Notes under the pieces: model-generated
The model's input: only the letters and a program-made list of their open reading frames with translations
Told to the model about the DNA's origin: nothing
The model's database searches: none
DNA from: Caprella mutica
Taxonomy: Eukaryota; Arthropoda; Malacostraca; Amphipoda; Caprellidae
Assembly (NCBI GenBank): GCA_947561585.1
Contig: CANNZV010000514.1
Span: 186,001 to 250,000 of the forward strand
Direction of reading: 5' to 3'
DNA: 64,000 bases
Shown: positions 32,712 through 47,700 of the stretch, piece after piece
Layout of the letters: each line of letters starts with the position of its first letter
How positions within the stretch are numbered: the stretch's first letter is position 1
Position numbers and translations under genes: made by a program

Positions 32712-35700
32712 CTGAGAGAAAAAATGAAACTTCATTCCTCGGTAATTAAACGAATTGATTTTGGAATTAGAACTTTTTAATATGATCGTATATTAATATA
32801 GTTTATTAATACCATCATTCATTTTTTAATGCAAAATAAATGAAGGCATAAACAAAAATCATCAATTTGTCATCGACGCAAAGGATCTTTCACCGATTGC
32901 CTATTCTTAGTCTAAAGCGGACACCAAATAAATAAATAAACACACTACAGGTATTATTAGGATAGATTTATTTGGTGTCACTTAGAGTAATATTGATATT
33001 CAAACTCCACTGTGTTTTATTCATTTTTTAAATTTTTTTATCTATAAAATAAATTAGACTATGCAGAGAATTTAATTTTAATTTAATTCATTAAAAGTAA
33101 CCTAATGAGGGGTGATAAATTGGTATTGATGATGACCCGTTATTTTTAACGGGAAAGTACACCAGTTATATATAAAATGATATATTTCCATTATTATATT
33201 TTTATTGAACATTAAAATTCTACACAAATGCTTTATTCTTACTAAGCAATCGTTTGACATTAAAATTGTTAAAAGAAAAACTGACTGTACTGGCCCTTTG
33301 ACACCCATTACTTTCTCTTCCACCTCACCTTATATTGAGCTGTCTGGGCGGTAACTTGGGTGTGCCCGGCACCTGACCGACATCAGAAGGTGCCTCTGGA
33401 TTACTTTTGGGGGTGGAGGTCTGACTCAAACCGGGAGTAGTGGATCTGGACCCAGCGTTGGACATGGAACTACGGGGAATAGGTATTATTTCAGTGAAAT
33501 AGTCTTGCATTTCAACAAGCAGTGATATTATTGTGAATAATTAATTAGTTTAGTGGGGGCTTAACGTCTGTGTCGGAACCAAAGGCCACATTGGTGACCA
33601 AACAAGGGACTCTAAGAGGCAGTCAGGAAGGAAAGTGGCTAGATAGACTCTGTGAAATTGTTCATGGAGGCTTCATATTAAATATAGTACCATTTACGTC
33701 CAAATATTAAATTAAAAAAAATAGACGATTTGGAATCTCTCCATCAAACAAATAACAAATTTATCATGAAAGCATTTCTGATGTAAATCGAAAAAGATTT
33801 ATTTCATACGCTACAAAAAAGGAATGGAAGTAGTTTGTAAAGATAAGATAGCTATCCATTGTGAAAGATAAAAATCAATGGTAATTCCATCTATTCTTAC
33901 TCTATTGTCAGCAACAAATTTGATTTAGTTCCAGTTTTTAATAGAAACCTTTAAATAATTTTTGTACCAATCATCACGCGTGTCCATCCATTAGCTACAA
34001 CTTACTAATTCACATCGAATACTGAGAAGAAAATCACAATACTTCAAATAGACCAGTAAGGAGTGCCGTTCTAATTCAGTTTATCGGCAAAATATTCCTA
34101 TGTTTTCGTACAAGGATAAAATTGAGGTTCATTAACATTTTCATAGCTGACTATTTACTTGATATGGGAGAACTCTAATTTGATATTTGGATAGCTACCT
34201 AATATCTAACCGCATTCATTACTACAAAGTTAATTGAAATTAGTGGTGAAATAAGAAAGTTAGCTACGAGTTATTTAATACGTTTTCTGTGGCTGTTTCT
34301 AGAGGTTACGTGGTCCTTTGCTCCAAAGAGATGATCACAAGCACTACACAATCTCTCGAAACGACAGGCAATAACCACTATATTAGCCACTGACCTCTAA
34401 TATATTATAGACCACAGAATTTCAGAAATATTAACTATTACCTTTTATATTTCAAAACTAATTTCAATAAACTTTACAGCAATGAAAGCTGATAAATATT
34501 TGTTATCCCAATATCGAATTAAAATTCTCAAAGATTAAGTAAATCGTCAGCTACTTCATTTTTTCTCCGTACGAATAACATAGGAATATTCCGCCGATAA
34601 GCTGAGTTTGAACGTCTCTCCTTTACTTTGCTAGTATATTGGATATCACATTCAGTGCAGTAGTCAAAAAGATCATTGTTATCAAATATCGCATTTCAAT
34701 TTTCTCCATTATAAATGTCCCTCACAGACAAAGAAGTTACTAACCTGTTAGGTTTACCACGACCTGTGGCTCTATTACTGACAGTCTCCCTCTCCATTTC
34801 GTCAGAGATACAGAGGGGTTTCCTGCTACCAGCACGACACAACTCCAGAGTGCTGGAGATGGAGCTGTCGCGACTGTGGGAGCCGGAGCTACTGCCCAGG
34901 GGAGCACGGGGACTGGATGCCCTGGTGGTGCTGCTACGCTGCAAAGGGTGCCCATTGGAGGCTGTGACAGAGAAATAGTGGTTAGTTATTTTGCTAGCAG
35001 TAGAACCTAACTACGTGTATGAGAAAATGAAAAGAATGCACATGTGAATACTTACGTAACATTGGACTGGCGGCATTGTGATTGGTGGGACTGGAGTTAG
35101 AGTTAGCCCCATTGATGTGGGAGGAGTTGGAGGGGAAAGGGGAGGAATTTGAGGGGAAGGGGGAATTGTGAACTCCATTGGAGGGGAAAGGGGAGTTGTT
35201 AGCTCCATTCGAAAGGAAGGGAGAAGAGTTAGCTCCATTCATGTGGGAGGAGTTGGAGGGGAAAGGTGAATTGTTTACCCCATTAGAGGGGAATGGAGAG
35301 CTACTATTGCCATAGGTGGTTAGAGAGGGTGCCCCAGATGTTAGATATCCCAGTGAGGAGTACTCCTCGTCCCTAAGAGTCTCACTGATTTCACTGGAGC
35401 GCAGAGAGGAGGCGACTTCTTCAGAGGAGACAGAGCCCCTCATTGACTGGTTGAGGTACAGCTCTGAGATAGAGGGGGGAAGACTCTTTCTAGAGGGTCT
35501 GCTCAGAGTCTCCATGGAGTCCCTGCGAGTCTCTGTCAGTGAATCAAGGGAGGAGGACTCGTTAACATTGGAGGAGAGGGAGGAGGAGTCAGGACTGCAC
35601 TCCTCCACTCCTTCATCTTCACCTTCTCTTCTCCCTCTGGAGCGGGATCTGCCGGTCTTATTGATTAAATCAGTGCCAGCCTTTCGAACACGCCTTACGA

Positions 35701-38700
35701 GGTTGGAGCCGAAGCCACGTCTGAGGAACAGATCGGAACAGTCAAAACTATGTAATCTTATATATGGGTAAATAAACGCATCCATTATATATAGGTAAAT
35801 AGACAATATCCATATTATGTAATGGTAAATAGACACATACATCTTCATATAAGTAAGTAGGATTTTTTTAACTTCTGTCAGGAAAAAAAAACCTAGTAAA
35901 AAAAACCGGGGAAATATTAGAAAAAATCTTCAAAAAATAATTAAAGAATTGGAAGAAGAAAATGGTATCAATGTTAACCCTGTAGCGAGCATGTTACTAT
36001 ATTATACAACTACACGACAGCATATAGTAGACATAATAATAAAATACAATAAAATATTAGATTAAAAAAATCAATTGTCTTACATCAAATAAAATATAAA
36101 AGAAATAGCCAATAATATTCAGATCTTGAAAAGTGTAAAATTATAGCAAATTTAACCTTCAAACACATGTGATGCGTTAATCTGCAAGTACTCACTGAAG
36201 AGTTTAAACTGAAAAGTTATAGAGTGTGTCAAAGTAAGAGGTGAGTAACATTTTGCACTTACGAGGTAGGTACACATCCTGGGGAAAGTCTTGAAACAAG
36301 AAAGCAGGTGAGATTTAAGTAGCAGATTGAGAGAAAATGTCAGTGAATGTTACAGGTTATAGAAGAGAAAGCTTTCAAAATAATGCTGTTAATCAATATC
36401 ATTCATATGTAGCAAATGTACAGGCATTACAATATTCTGGCATATTAAAGACAATTCAATTAGCTACTAAAACATTCAGATTTCTCTTGATTGTATTGAG
36501 AATTAAGAAAATTAGGTTTGATTGATAATAAAAAGCTGTGCATTCACAATCCTTAGAAATATTAACGTTTTTTCTGTAACTCAATTAGGTTTAATTGATA
36601 ATAGAGGGTTTTTTCTGTAATTCAAATGGTTATTAATTCAAAAGAAAGCAGGACTCACTTGTTCTTGCAAGGGTTATCCATTCGCCTGTATTGCTCCATG
36701 ATCTTCTCCTCCAGTTTCTCCTTCTGTCGCTGGAGGTTATTCAGTTTGTCCGCAAGGTGCTTCTCCTCCTGGTGGTGAAGGTTCTTGTCCTCCATGGTGT
36801 GTGTGAGCAGCTCGTGGTACTGTCCTATCAGCTGATGTACTTGGCTGAGGAGGGACTTGCGCTCCTCGTCCAGACGACTGTTAGCGTCTTGAAGTACCTA
36901 CACACAGATAGATTACAGTACAGATTCTTTTAGGATTCTTGGTGAAGTTAAATTTACACCAAGATATTTAAAGTTCGTAAAAACTTTCGAATCATCAAAA
37001 TAGAATTGTATTCGTTAATTTCATTTTACATTATTAGCTACTTTGTGATTGATAACTATTGTTGGTTTTGAACGCTGTGTTTTACAACTCGAACTTGAAA
37101 ACATTTTATTCAATAAAAAAACATTAGCTATAGACAAATATTATTCCAAAACTGCCACCTTAGTTTCTATACTCCTTCCAATGGGTAAAATAATTTAGTT
37201 AATCAATGCTACATTATTACCTGGCACTTATTGGTTATCTTTGCGACCTCTACATCCATTGCAGCAATCTGGTCCTGGGTATTGTTAAGCTGCCCATTGA
37301 GTTCAGTGGACCTCAGTTTGAGGCTGTGGTTCTCGGTCCTGACAGCCTTGTAGTCAGACTGGAGGTTCATGTACTCGGACCGACACTTCTCACTCTTCGT
37401 GAACAGGCACCGAAAATCATCCTGAGATTACCACAGCATTATTATTTAGAGGGTAAAAGAAATAAAGGGAGTACTTTTTAGTTGTTAGTAACTGAATTAT
37501 AGTGAGAGAATTGTCGCAAATCTAAATTAGCATAGAACTATATTTGGTGAAAAAGTCAAAGTATTTGGAAGGTGGTAGCTATTCAAATTAGTAATTTTTT
37601 TGGTTTACTAAAGAGACGATATTTTTCCGATAAAATCAGAGAACAAAAAACCATCATAGCTAATACGTTCTCATAAGAATAGTTAGCAGTAGCATTTCCT
37701 AATCATCACCTTCAGTTTGGAGTGTTCTGTTCTGAGGTTACTGAGTGACACAGAGTCAGTCTTTAGTCTCGTCATCTCATCATCTAGTTTCTTCCTCATG
37801 ACGAGCAGTTCCTCCTCATTGGCAGTGAGGCTGGACTGCTGCTCCCTGAGGATTTTGTTCTCCTGCCTCACCTCCTTGTTCTGGTTCTTGACAGTACTGA
37901 GGTCTGTGGAGAGTGTCTCGTAGTCCCTCTGTAACTGTTCATGGAGTTTCTGCAGAGAACTGTGGTCCTCTGATAGTTGTGACAGACGAGAGCCTTGACT
38001 TTCGTAGTTCCTTTTAGCCTGTAAAGGGTGGGTTTGAATGAGTTATCGTGCACCGTTACATTGCGATAGTTAGGTTAAACTAGTGAGAATTTTTCTGTAC
38101 CAATAACAGTGTTTAGTATAATTTAACAGTATTTTCATTAAAGAGAAGCCTTCAGCTTGGATGATTTTCTGTATTGTTTTGCATATAGCTATGTACCATA
38201 ATCTAAAATATAATTAAGCATCACATTCAGACTATCACCTTCTGCAGGTCTCTGTCGTGCAGTGCAGAGGTATTCTGCATGGCAGTGTTCTGCGCAATGA
38301 GAGAAGCAGACTGACTCTGCAGGGTTGTGTTCTCAACCTGAAGACGAGCGTGATCGCCTTGAAGCTAAAAAGGAACAACAAAGAAATTAGTCTTAAAATT
38401 AGGTTTGAAATAACCATTAATCTAAAGGCCCGTTTACACGCTACGATAAATTGTAGCGATGTATAGAACCCACAGATCGTAACAATTTATCGAATGATTG
38501 AGACAGTGATTACACTGTACGATTATACTCAAATATTTTAATAGCCGTCATGGAAGAAACATTACGGTGGTCTGCATTTGGTATGTGTTCAGCATTATAT
38601 ATTGAGTTAGATTGTAACGATTTATTGGAACCCTGTTTACACGTTCAAACTTATCGTTACGATTCGTATAAATTTGAGCCTGCTAGCACCAATCACACAA

Positions 38701-41700
38701 TCCAATTCCAACTCCAATAAATCGCTACGATCACCTGTTTACACGTACTGATAAATTGCAACAACCTCTTCATTACGATAAATCGCTTTAATTTATCGTA
38801 GCGTGTAAACGGGCCTTAATATAAAACAAGAGCGTGTCATATCCTTTCCATCCCTTTCCACCACGTGGATTTACCACTCATAACCCATAACATTAGTTAC
38901 TTCACATTGAACCCATTCGCCTTCAGTGGTTGACTAATATTTTAGTTACCTTATTTAAACACATTAACTAATTTACTTTGAGGAAATATTGAACAGTGAG
39001 AGAAAAGCACAAGAAACCTCTTCATTGAACAAACCTGTGCATTGTGCTTGCTCATGACTAGGGTTGTGACAAGATGCTTTTAAAATCATAGAAAATATTA
39101 TAGACGAAGAGACTTAAACGGTATTGAATTGTTCCGAACCAGAGGTTTATAGTACCTATTCGATACCATTTCATTTCGTCTATGATGACCATTTAAGAAG
39201 CATATTGTCACAGTCCTTCTTATGACAATGTTTAACCAACCTGTGCATTGTGCTTGCTCATGACTGTGTTCTGTTGTGCTAGTGAAGTGACTTGGCTCTG
39301 CAAAGCACACACTTGCTCTCTGTAGCTACCAGCCTGACTGGTGAGAGACGTTATCTCTGTCTCGAGACTACTCTTCTCCTCGGTAGTTCTCTCCAGTATC
39401 ATTTTAAGAGACAGTAGCTCCCTGTCCACCATATGCACGTCACTTTCCTCTTGCTGTCTTTGGAGCAGAGACTCGTAGTCTGAACGAACCTAGGGAACAT
39501 AATACAAAGTTAAGCAATGGTGTTAGACTGAAAATTACACCAATGTTTGAATCAACTTATCAAGTCATTAGAAAACGAATGACTTTTTATTTGAAGAATT
39601 AAATAGCTAACTTGTTATGAGATTTCAGATAGTTGTCACAATTCAACATTACAAAGGACTTCTGAGAAGTAGATTCAACTCACCTTCATCAACTGTTGCT
39701 TGAGGTTAGTGTTTCTAGAGACACTTTCATTAAGTCTCGCCTCCAAAGAAGCAATCTTCTCATCCTTCACCTCCTGACTTCTCTTCAGTGTCTCTTCTAT
39801 CATCATCTCTATTTGATTGAACCGCGAGTCTAAACCGAAGTCTGATACAAAAGAAACAAAGAGAAAATTATTATTTAGATTAGCAACAAATTCGGATGCT
39901 TGTGACATACAATTTGTAGAAAAATTATTGACAATTGAATATTAAATTCAAAATTATATTTCTCACCTTTTTGATCCGGGTGACTGAGTTCCTGTGGGTT
40001 GAGTCCTAGTTTCTGTAGATCGACAGTGAGACTCTCCAGCTGGTTGGTGAGTTGCTGCGTCTTCACCTTCTCACTCACCAGATCTTCCCTGAGAGCTGAC
40101 AGGGTCTTCCTCTCTGTCTGTACCTGCTGCTCCAACTGCCTCTTGTCAGCACACAGCTCACGCACTTGATTGTCAGATGCTGACAGAGCCTCTACCTGCT
40201 GCGTCAGCTTCTGGTTCATTCGCTGCAAACTTGCTGCTTTAGTGCACCACTCGTCGGCAGAGTTGTCCTTCACTTCCAATGTGTCCTTCAGGCGACTGAT
40301 CTCCTTCTGCAAAGACCTGTTCTCTCGTTCCACCAAGTCATTCTTGCTCTCCAGCTCCAGAAGGTCTTTCTCCATATCGTTCAGTTTCTTATCAGACAGT
40401 CTCAGTGTTTCCACAGACCTGTTCAACTGGTGATACAAAGTTAGAACTTCAGTCAAACGATACAGAACAAAGTAGCTACAGTCGAATGTTCTATTGAATG
40501 CACAGTCTTAATTTAATCATTTTCTAAGCTTTATCAAACAGCTAACTAAATATTTCTTAGTTACTTTTTATTATTAGTATTGATTCATTTAATCTTGACG
40601 TATATATAGTAATATGGTAAATTCAAACTATACAACTCGAGGCAATTCCTACTAGCACTATAGTACTCCCTCACCTTTGAGTTTTCATTCTCCAGGTCTG
40701 TTTTCTCTTTCTCCACCCCCTCCACCTTCCTCTGCAGCACATCTAGTGACCGCTTGAGTCTCTGTGACTCGTTGCCAGCAGCCGCCAGATCCACCTCCAG
40801 CTGCTGCACCTTACCATTCTCCTTCTGCAGCGTGTTAATCTGTTGCTGCAGTTTGTTGGTTTGGAGGGACAGGGAGTCTTTCTCACCTTCCAAGTCTGCT
40901 AGTTTAACAGAGGAGAGTTTCAGAGACTCTAGTTTGCGAGTGAGTCTCTCTACCTCGGCCTGGAGTTGTGCCTTGTCATTCTGAACAGATTCCAACTGAA
41001 AATGAACCGAAAGATCATTTATGAGAATTTGAACATCTTTTAAATCAGCATTTGTAGATTTATTATCATCTAGGGTAACGTATGAATTATCGGTCGGTTC
41101 AAGCTTTCACATATTCAGTTTTTATTGGTATCCATGATACCTACGGGTATCATGGATACCAATTTAAGTAAAAATAAAATAATCATCACTACCGTATATT
41201 GTTTTTTTTTCTTATATGACTGAAGATGTGAACCCGACCGATAATTCGTAATTTTACTTAATTAAAATGATATAAAGTTACTACCAGTGACATCAAATAG
41301 TTTAAATGTTCCCCACGAACACCATAGTTACTCACATCTGAGAGAATCTGAATGGTGTTCTGGAGTTTCCTGGAGACTCTGGTGTACTCCACCTCCAGAC
41401 TCGCGTGATCTCGCTCCAGTTTCTCGTGTCTCTCGCTACTCTCTTTGAGAATGGCTATATTCTGCTTTATCGCCTTGTTCTCATTCTCTATCTGCATCTT
41501 CTGACTCTCCACTTCATGTAATCTGTCGGCACTCTCGCGGAGACGATCCGTTAATCTGCGCAACAGAGAAATACATTGAGAGAAGTTTTAACTAGACTTC
41601 ATTTACTGAAGTTTGAAGAAAACAAATCAGATTACTACCTAGAGAATTTACCAGTGTTTCTTTATGCATATATATTATTTCTTTCATTTGATGGTCTATA

Positions 41701-44700
41701 TCCTTGCACGAAAAGTTTATCTTATATAAGGGCTTGAGAAAAAAATATATTGTAATAATTTTCATCTTTCATCAATAACTATCACCCAGTACCATAACCA
41801 AAGCAGCCTTTATTACCTCTGTAGCTGCTGCTTTTCATAATCTAGTCTGGACACTTGGCTCTGCAGTTGAATATTGGTATCCATTAGTTTTCTGTTCTGA
41901 GTCTCAACATCTACCAGTCTAGCGTCGTTGCTTTTACTCTGACGAATACGCAAACTCTCCAGTAAGTCTTGGAGGTGACTGTTTTCTTCCTGAATAACAT
42001 AAATGATAAATTAGACAAATGATACGGGTATGAAATAAGAAATAAAAAATAAGACCGGTAGAGATCACATCTAAGTAGCTATTCTGATGTCCTAAAAGTA
42101 ATAGTGATATTTGGTGAAAAAGTACTTTGATAAGTGGAATGAACTAGAATTTCGAAAATAAAACAGTGGATAAATTATGACCCCAAAGAATGATGCGAAA
42201 CTCTGGAAGTGAAACATAAATAATGAACCATTTAACAGTAGACATTTTAGTACCTGCATTTCTTTGCACTGTCGCTCTGCATTGTCCCTGACTGTTACGA
42301 TTGTGTCTTTGAGGGTAATCACCTCCTGCTTCTGTGAGTCATTGCTCTGCTGTACACTCATCAGCTGCTCTCGATCTCTGCGCTCACTCTCCTGCAGTTG
42401 CTGAACCTGCAATAAAAGCAACCTTTAGGAGTCGTGGAGTGATTCAATTGACAGAAAAACAAAACACAAGGATGGGTATCACTATTAGAAAAAAATTCAC
42501 TTGCTTTTTAAGAATTTTGAGAAATAAGTTACCATGCCTAACTGCCTTTACAACAGAAATAGTGTTTACAGGACTCCATACCTTGAGCGACAGTCGCTTG
42601 TTCTCTTTCTCGAGTTCCAGTATTTTCTCAGAAGATTGGTTGGCAGACTCTAACTTTATTTTCTCAAGTTCAGCTTCCAGGCGCTGGTTCTCCAGCTTCA
42701 GTTTCAGCAAACGAGTTTGGGCATCGCCTGCCAAGGGAAAATTAATTTAGTGATTCTCTGGTGCTAATATTATTCAAATAAATGTAAAAATAAATAACGG
42801 TTAGCACGTTCAGCACAACCTATAGGTACCTTATGTGGCACACAATACTTTCAAGTCATCAGAGAGAGAAAATAATGTAGAAAGAATGAGCATTAAAATG
42901 TCTAAGATTTACAAATTGCAGCGAGTGCCATTCACTAATTTTAAACTTAAATCTGACTGCTCATCAATAGATTCAAGACAATTAAGTCTAATTTGCAAGA
43001 CGTTACTCACTGTTGATATCATCACTGAAGCTGTTATTGGTTCCATTAGAGTTAGAGTGTCTGAGTCTGTCTATCTGCGCCACGAGAGTACTGCTCTCAT
43101 TCAGAGAGTTCTTTGCACTCATCTGCAGGTGCGCATTGTCCTCTAGCAACTGATCTATGCGCTCCTTGTCGTACGAACGCTCCTGATAAAAAAGCATTAA
43201 TGGTTTATTATCAGTGGCAATATATTGGTAGATGGCAATAATTATTAATTTATTACCAGTTTCGATGTACATAATAAGGAACATTTTTTTAAAGACAATA
43301 TTTTTCCATTAAAAACAAGAAATAGAAAATTAACGTAAAATCTCAAAGGAAGAAATACCAAAATAGAACACTAATAATATGTACTTGCATTTAAATATAA
43401 TCGTAGCCCCATTCTAACCTGTACTAGGTTACATATTAGCTAGCAACTCTCATTGCATTTCGCTACCAAAGAATAAGTCCTAAATATTGCACTCACCAAA
43501 TGTAGATCATTGAGTTCCTTCTTGAGAGCAATGAGCTTACTCTCTAGCTCCAGTGTGAGCTCAGACCTCTTGCGTGAGCTGTCCAACTGCTCTTCAAGCA
43601 TGTCCTTCGTCTCACTCAGCATTCTGAGAGAAGATAAGAGATGAGAGAGTGAGAAGGGGAGAGATGAGAGAGTGAGAAGGGGAAAAAGGAAGGACAGTAA
43701 CTAGCTATATTATTTTATTAAATTTGAATTGAAAGTTTATTCAATTTTACATATTACCGGTTGGAATTATTGATAAAAGAATTATCAATATAGCATTGAA
43801 TGTTTTTACAATACACACTAATAAAGTGTCTATCATTGCCTGTAATGGTGAGACTTACTTGTTATCTTCCCTGAGCTCCTCCATCCTGGTCTTGAAGTAA
43901 CTCATCTCGAGTATCTTATCCTTGTACTTCGTCACCTCTAACTCCAGAGTGTCTACCTTGACTGCTTTCTCGCGCAGAATGTCCGCCTCATCTCGCCAGG
44001 CGCGTGCTGACCGCGCGTCCTGCGTCAGTTCCACATTCTGATAGAAATGGGGAGGAAGCATTTAGAAAGAGGAACAACTAATCACATTATAACTTTAGTT
44101 AGACGACAGTCCCTATCTGAATGTAAATATAAAATTAATCAGACTTTTAATAATTTGATGCGTTTGCAATAACCTATTGAAATTTCCATATGATATTCAA
44201 ATCACATCTGTTAATTATCATTTGATCCTAACGTAATAATAAAATTCGCTACAAGTCTTACTGCCTAACACTGAAAACCTAAAAAGTGCACACTGACCTC
44301 TTGTCTCAATTTGCTGATGGTTACTTTGTTGTGTTCTATTTCCTCTTTGAATTCCGCCACATTCTCACACTTCTCATCACTGAAAAAACACACGTGATTA
44401 GTGAAACTAAGCAGAAAAATAAGAAAATGGACACATGTAATCAGGTATAATTGACTGCAGCTCAATGTGAATAAATGTTTGCAGTATGAACCTATATAAA
44501 CATTAGCTGAGAATCAGTAAGAAATTAACCACGATGTTAGGGTTTTTAAAGATAACAAAAATTGACAAATAAATTAGGATACATGACATAAACTTCAAAA
44601 GTTCTATTCATGAATAAAAAATAAACAACTCATCATCTATACCTAATGATAAAATTGATTACCCACCATAACTTTTTATCTGGGTCTAAACCTACAATTC

Positions 44701-47700
44701 GATCACCAAATAAATTGAACGTACAACTGTAGAAGTGAAAAATGATCATATTTCCCTGCATCAGAATGCAGTAAGAGTTCCTACCTCACTTTGCATGCAT
44801 TTCTACCCTTACCATGCAAAGTATCTACTGTAATTAATGCAAAGGAACATCACGACTGCAATCTAATAGAGTTAGGGCCAATATGCATACTATCTCACAG
44901 TAAATTAGTAACCTCAATTTATAGTAGTTAAAGCAATCAATAAGGCATCAGGATAACTAGTTAATAGCATTGGAGTCTCTTCTTTAAAACTTATTGCTTA
45001 TCTTTCTAATCTAAAGCAGGTAAGTTACATTAACTAGGTACAGGTTAGGTATTGATTATTCATGAGATACCTAGATCTTAAACGTATCACATTTCAAAAT
45101 AAAAAATATTTACATTCTCTACATAAACAATGCGTCAAATTATTCGATTAAAATTATAATTAATCATCTTGAAATAAACACATAATTATAAATACACTAT
45201 TTGTTACGAAACAGTACAATACCTACGTTCTACAGTACGCTGTACTCAATACTGTATCTACAGTACACAGTAGTGTATCTACAGTACACAGTACACAATA
45301 GTACCACACCAACATTGTATTTCCCGGCCATACAAGAAAAACAGCCAGAATATCTCGCAAAATTTACCAACAAAGAAAATATGCATAACCGCGGCATGTA
45401 ATTTGATAATAATTCAGAGAAGTTTGAACGTGTGTGATTAGAGGCGGTGGGGGGAGGGGGGGGGGATTCACCCCCAGGGGGAGTTAATAGAGAGTGCAGT
45501 CAACCGGCAATGCAGAGGCAATAACAACAATGACAGCAACAACAAGGGATGTGACATTGACTAGAACAGGAGTCAGGGGGAGATTTTTGACCCTTGTACG
45601 GTTACTCTGTGAACCCAGGCAAGTAATTATAATGTAAAGGAGAACCTAAGGTAGGTAATTAAACTGTAAATATGAAACAAAGATAGGTAATAATGACAAT
45701 GAGAACCACCAACAAATTAGGTAGGTAGGTAATTATAAATGTAAATATGAACCCAAGGTGGGTAATTAATTAAAGTGAAAAAGAACCCAAGGTAGGTAAA
45801 TAATTATAATGTGAAAGAAAGAAGCTCAGGTAGGTAGGTAATTGTAATGTAAATTTGAACCCCAAGGTAGGTAGGTAAGTAAATAATTGAAATGTAAAAA
45901 AAATTAGGTAATTAAAATGTGAATTTTAACCACAAGGTAGGTAGGTAATTATAAGTTATAATGTATAAAAGACCTCCAAGGTAGGTATATAATTATGAAG
46001 CAAATACACTAACTAGTAAGGTGTTATCGCAGGTAGAGGGTTTAAGTTTTAATTGTCTTTTTTTTTCCTTTTAGCATTATATTAGTTTCTAATATGGTTC
46101 ATTGATCTACATTACAATTTTACATCCGGTATTTTGTAAGAAAAATAATCCTCTTTCAGTAATTGGTTCATTACCTCCTAGTGTAATACCCATATCCTGT
46201 AATGGGAACATAGACCTAAATAGAACAGTCAGTAGGGTAAATAGCACTAAGCTTATTACTATACTGCTTATTACTACAAGTAATAAGCTTGGCAATAAAA
46301 GAAATACGATTTACTATTCAGCACAAGGGGTAACTTATATACAATGTAGTTATGTAATTAATTCACTGTAGTGTCTTTTACAATCACTGTAACAGTTCAT
46401 CTCAATACTGTAGCTGGGTTATTAGTTCAGACAGTCACTCTCATTTGAGTGAATTGCCTAGTGAAAGAGAATGACTAGGCGATTGCTAGGGACCACACTA
46501 GTTTCAAAAAGAAACCTCACATTTAATTGTATATTAAAAATAACGTAACAGGACCAAAGAAACAATCTGATAGAACATTTCAAAGCTATCTATATGTAAT
46601 TTTACAAATAGAATCACTAAATTTTTGTAAGATTTATAGCTGATCATTTGTAAGAACTTTATTTTTACCCTATTGTTCTAAAATCTAAATCATAGAGTTA
46701 ATTTGCAAGCGAACGCGGCTCATAACAGTAGGTATAAAAAAAAATATTAAGGTTTGCACCTAATAATACACTATAGTCGACTTTTTCTTCTAAGACTTAC
46801 ACATCAAGTTTAATTATTGTAAACCAAAAGAAAAGTTAGAAGTTCATCTCAATGGAAACAAATATATGATTAACCCTTGCGAATGTTCTTTTCTCTGACT
46901 GTTGATAAGGGTGGTAGTAGAGGTGATGTTAATGGAATTGTCAACCTTGTGTAGTGCTGAGACAGTGAATCTTACAGCAGTGAGAAGGATGTGCCAAAGA
47001 AACTCAAAGGAGTTCTACAAAGAGAAGGAAACGCTCTGTCGCTACAAACAACTGATAATTAAGTTATACGCCTCGGTGCAGCAAAGCTAAAAACAGTAAG
47101 GCATTTCCTTTCCACACACAACGCATCTAAATAAAACATAAAATATAACACTAACTTTATTTCTATCTAAAACTAACCTGATCCTAAATCTTGACATTAG
47201 TGATATTAATCTAACACTAATATATACTAACGTTAATTCACCCTAACTCTTTACAATCAAATACTCTGAGAATTGAGTAAATTATCATTAGTTATGAATA
47301 TCGTAAGAAAAGAATTAGTCTGCTAACTGATGTTTTCCATTAATTTGTTATCAGAGTACTAATAGTACTTCACTCAGGTCATAACTCAAAATATCTTATC
47401 TAATACACAAATATCTTATCTAATAACCTCAGATAGAAAGATTATAAAAACAAACAGAGTACGGTTATAAATCAATGATTTTTTTATTGATTTGTTCGCA
47501 TTCTCCAAAACCGCGACCGTAGATGTACAACCTGGGAACAACCTGCATGATTTATGAATAAAAAAACTGTTCCGTAATTGCACAATAAATCAGTCCCTTC
47601 AATCTGTTAAAGGAAGATAAAACAAATTGCGAATCTGTTGCATCACTCGAAAACAGTAAACGTTATGGCTATTGCCGAAACTGTTATGATGACGGTGCTG

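Noticed and set aside
34994..35055. C-terminal extension of the open frame past 35056
   Set aside because: A GTAAGT donor at 35055 and phase-matched acceptor at 34961 show that this is intron.
35316..35771. 151-codon plus-strand frame
   Set aside because: It is the antisense of the Ser/Glu-rich Girdin-like exon 35056-35720, which has phase-matched splice sites and family similarity.
40170..40433. 87-codon plus-strand Ser-rich frame
   Set aside because: Antisense shadow of the coiled-coil exon 39967-40426; similar shadows occur opposite other coiled-coil exons.
46902..47090. 62-codon plus-strand frame in the large intron
   Set aside because: No recognisable motif, no splice partners and length expected by chance.
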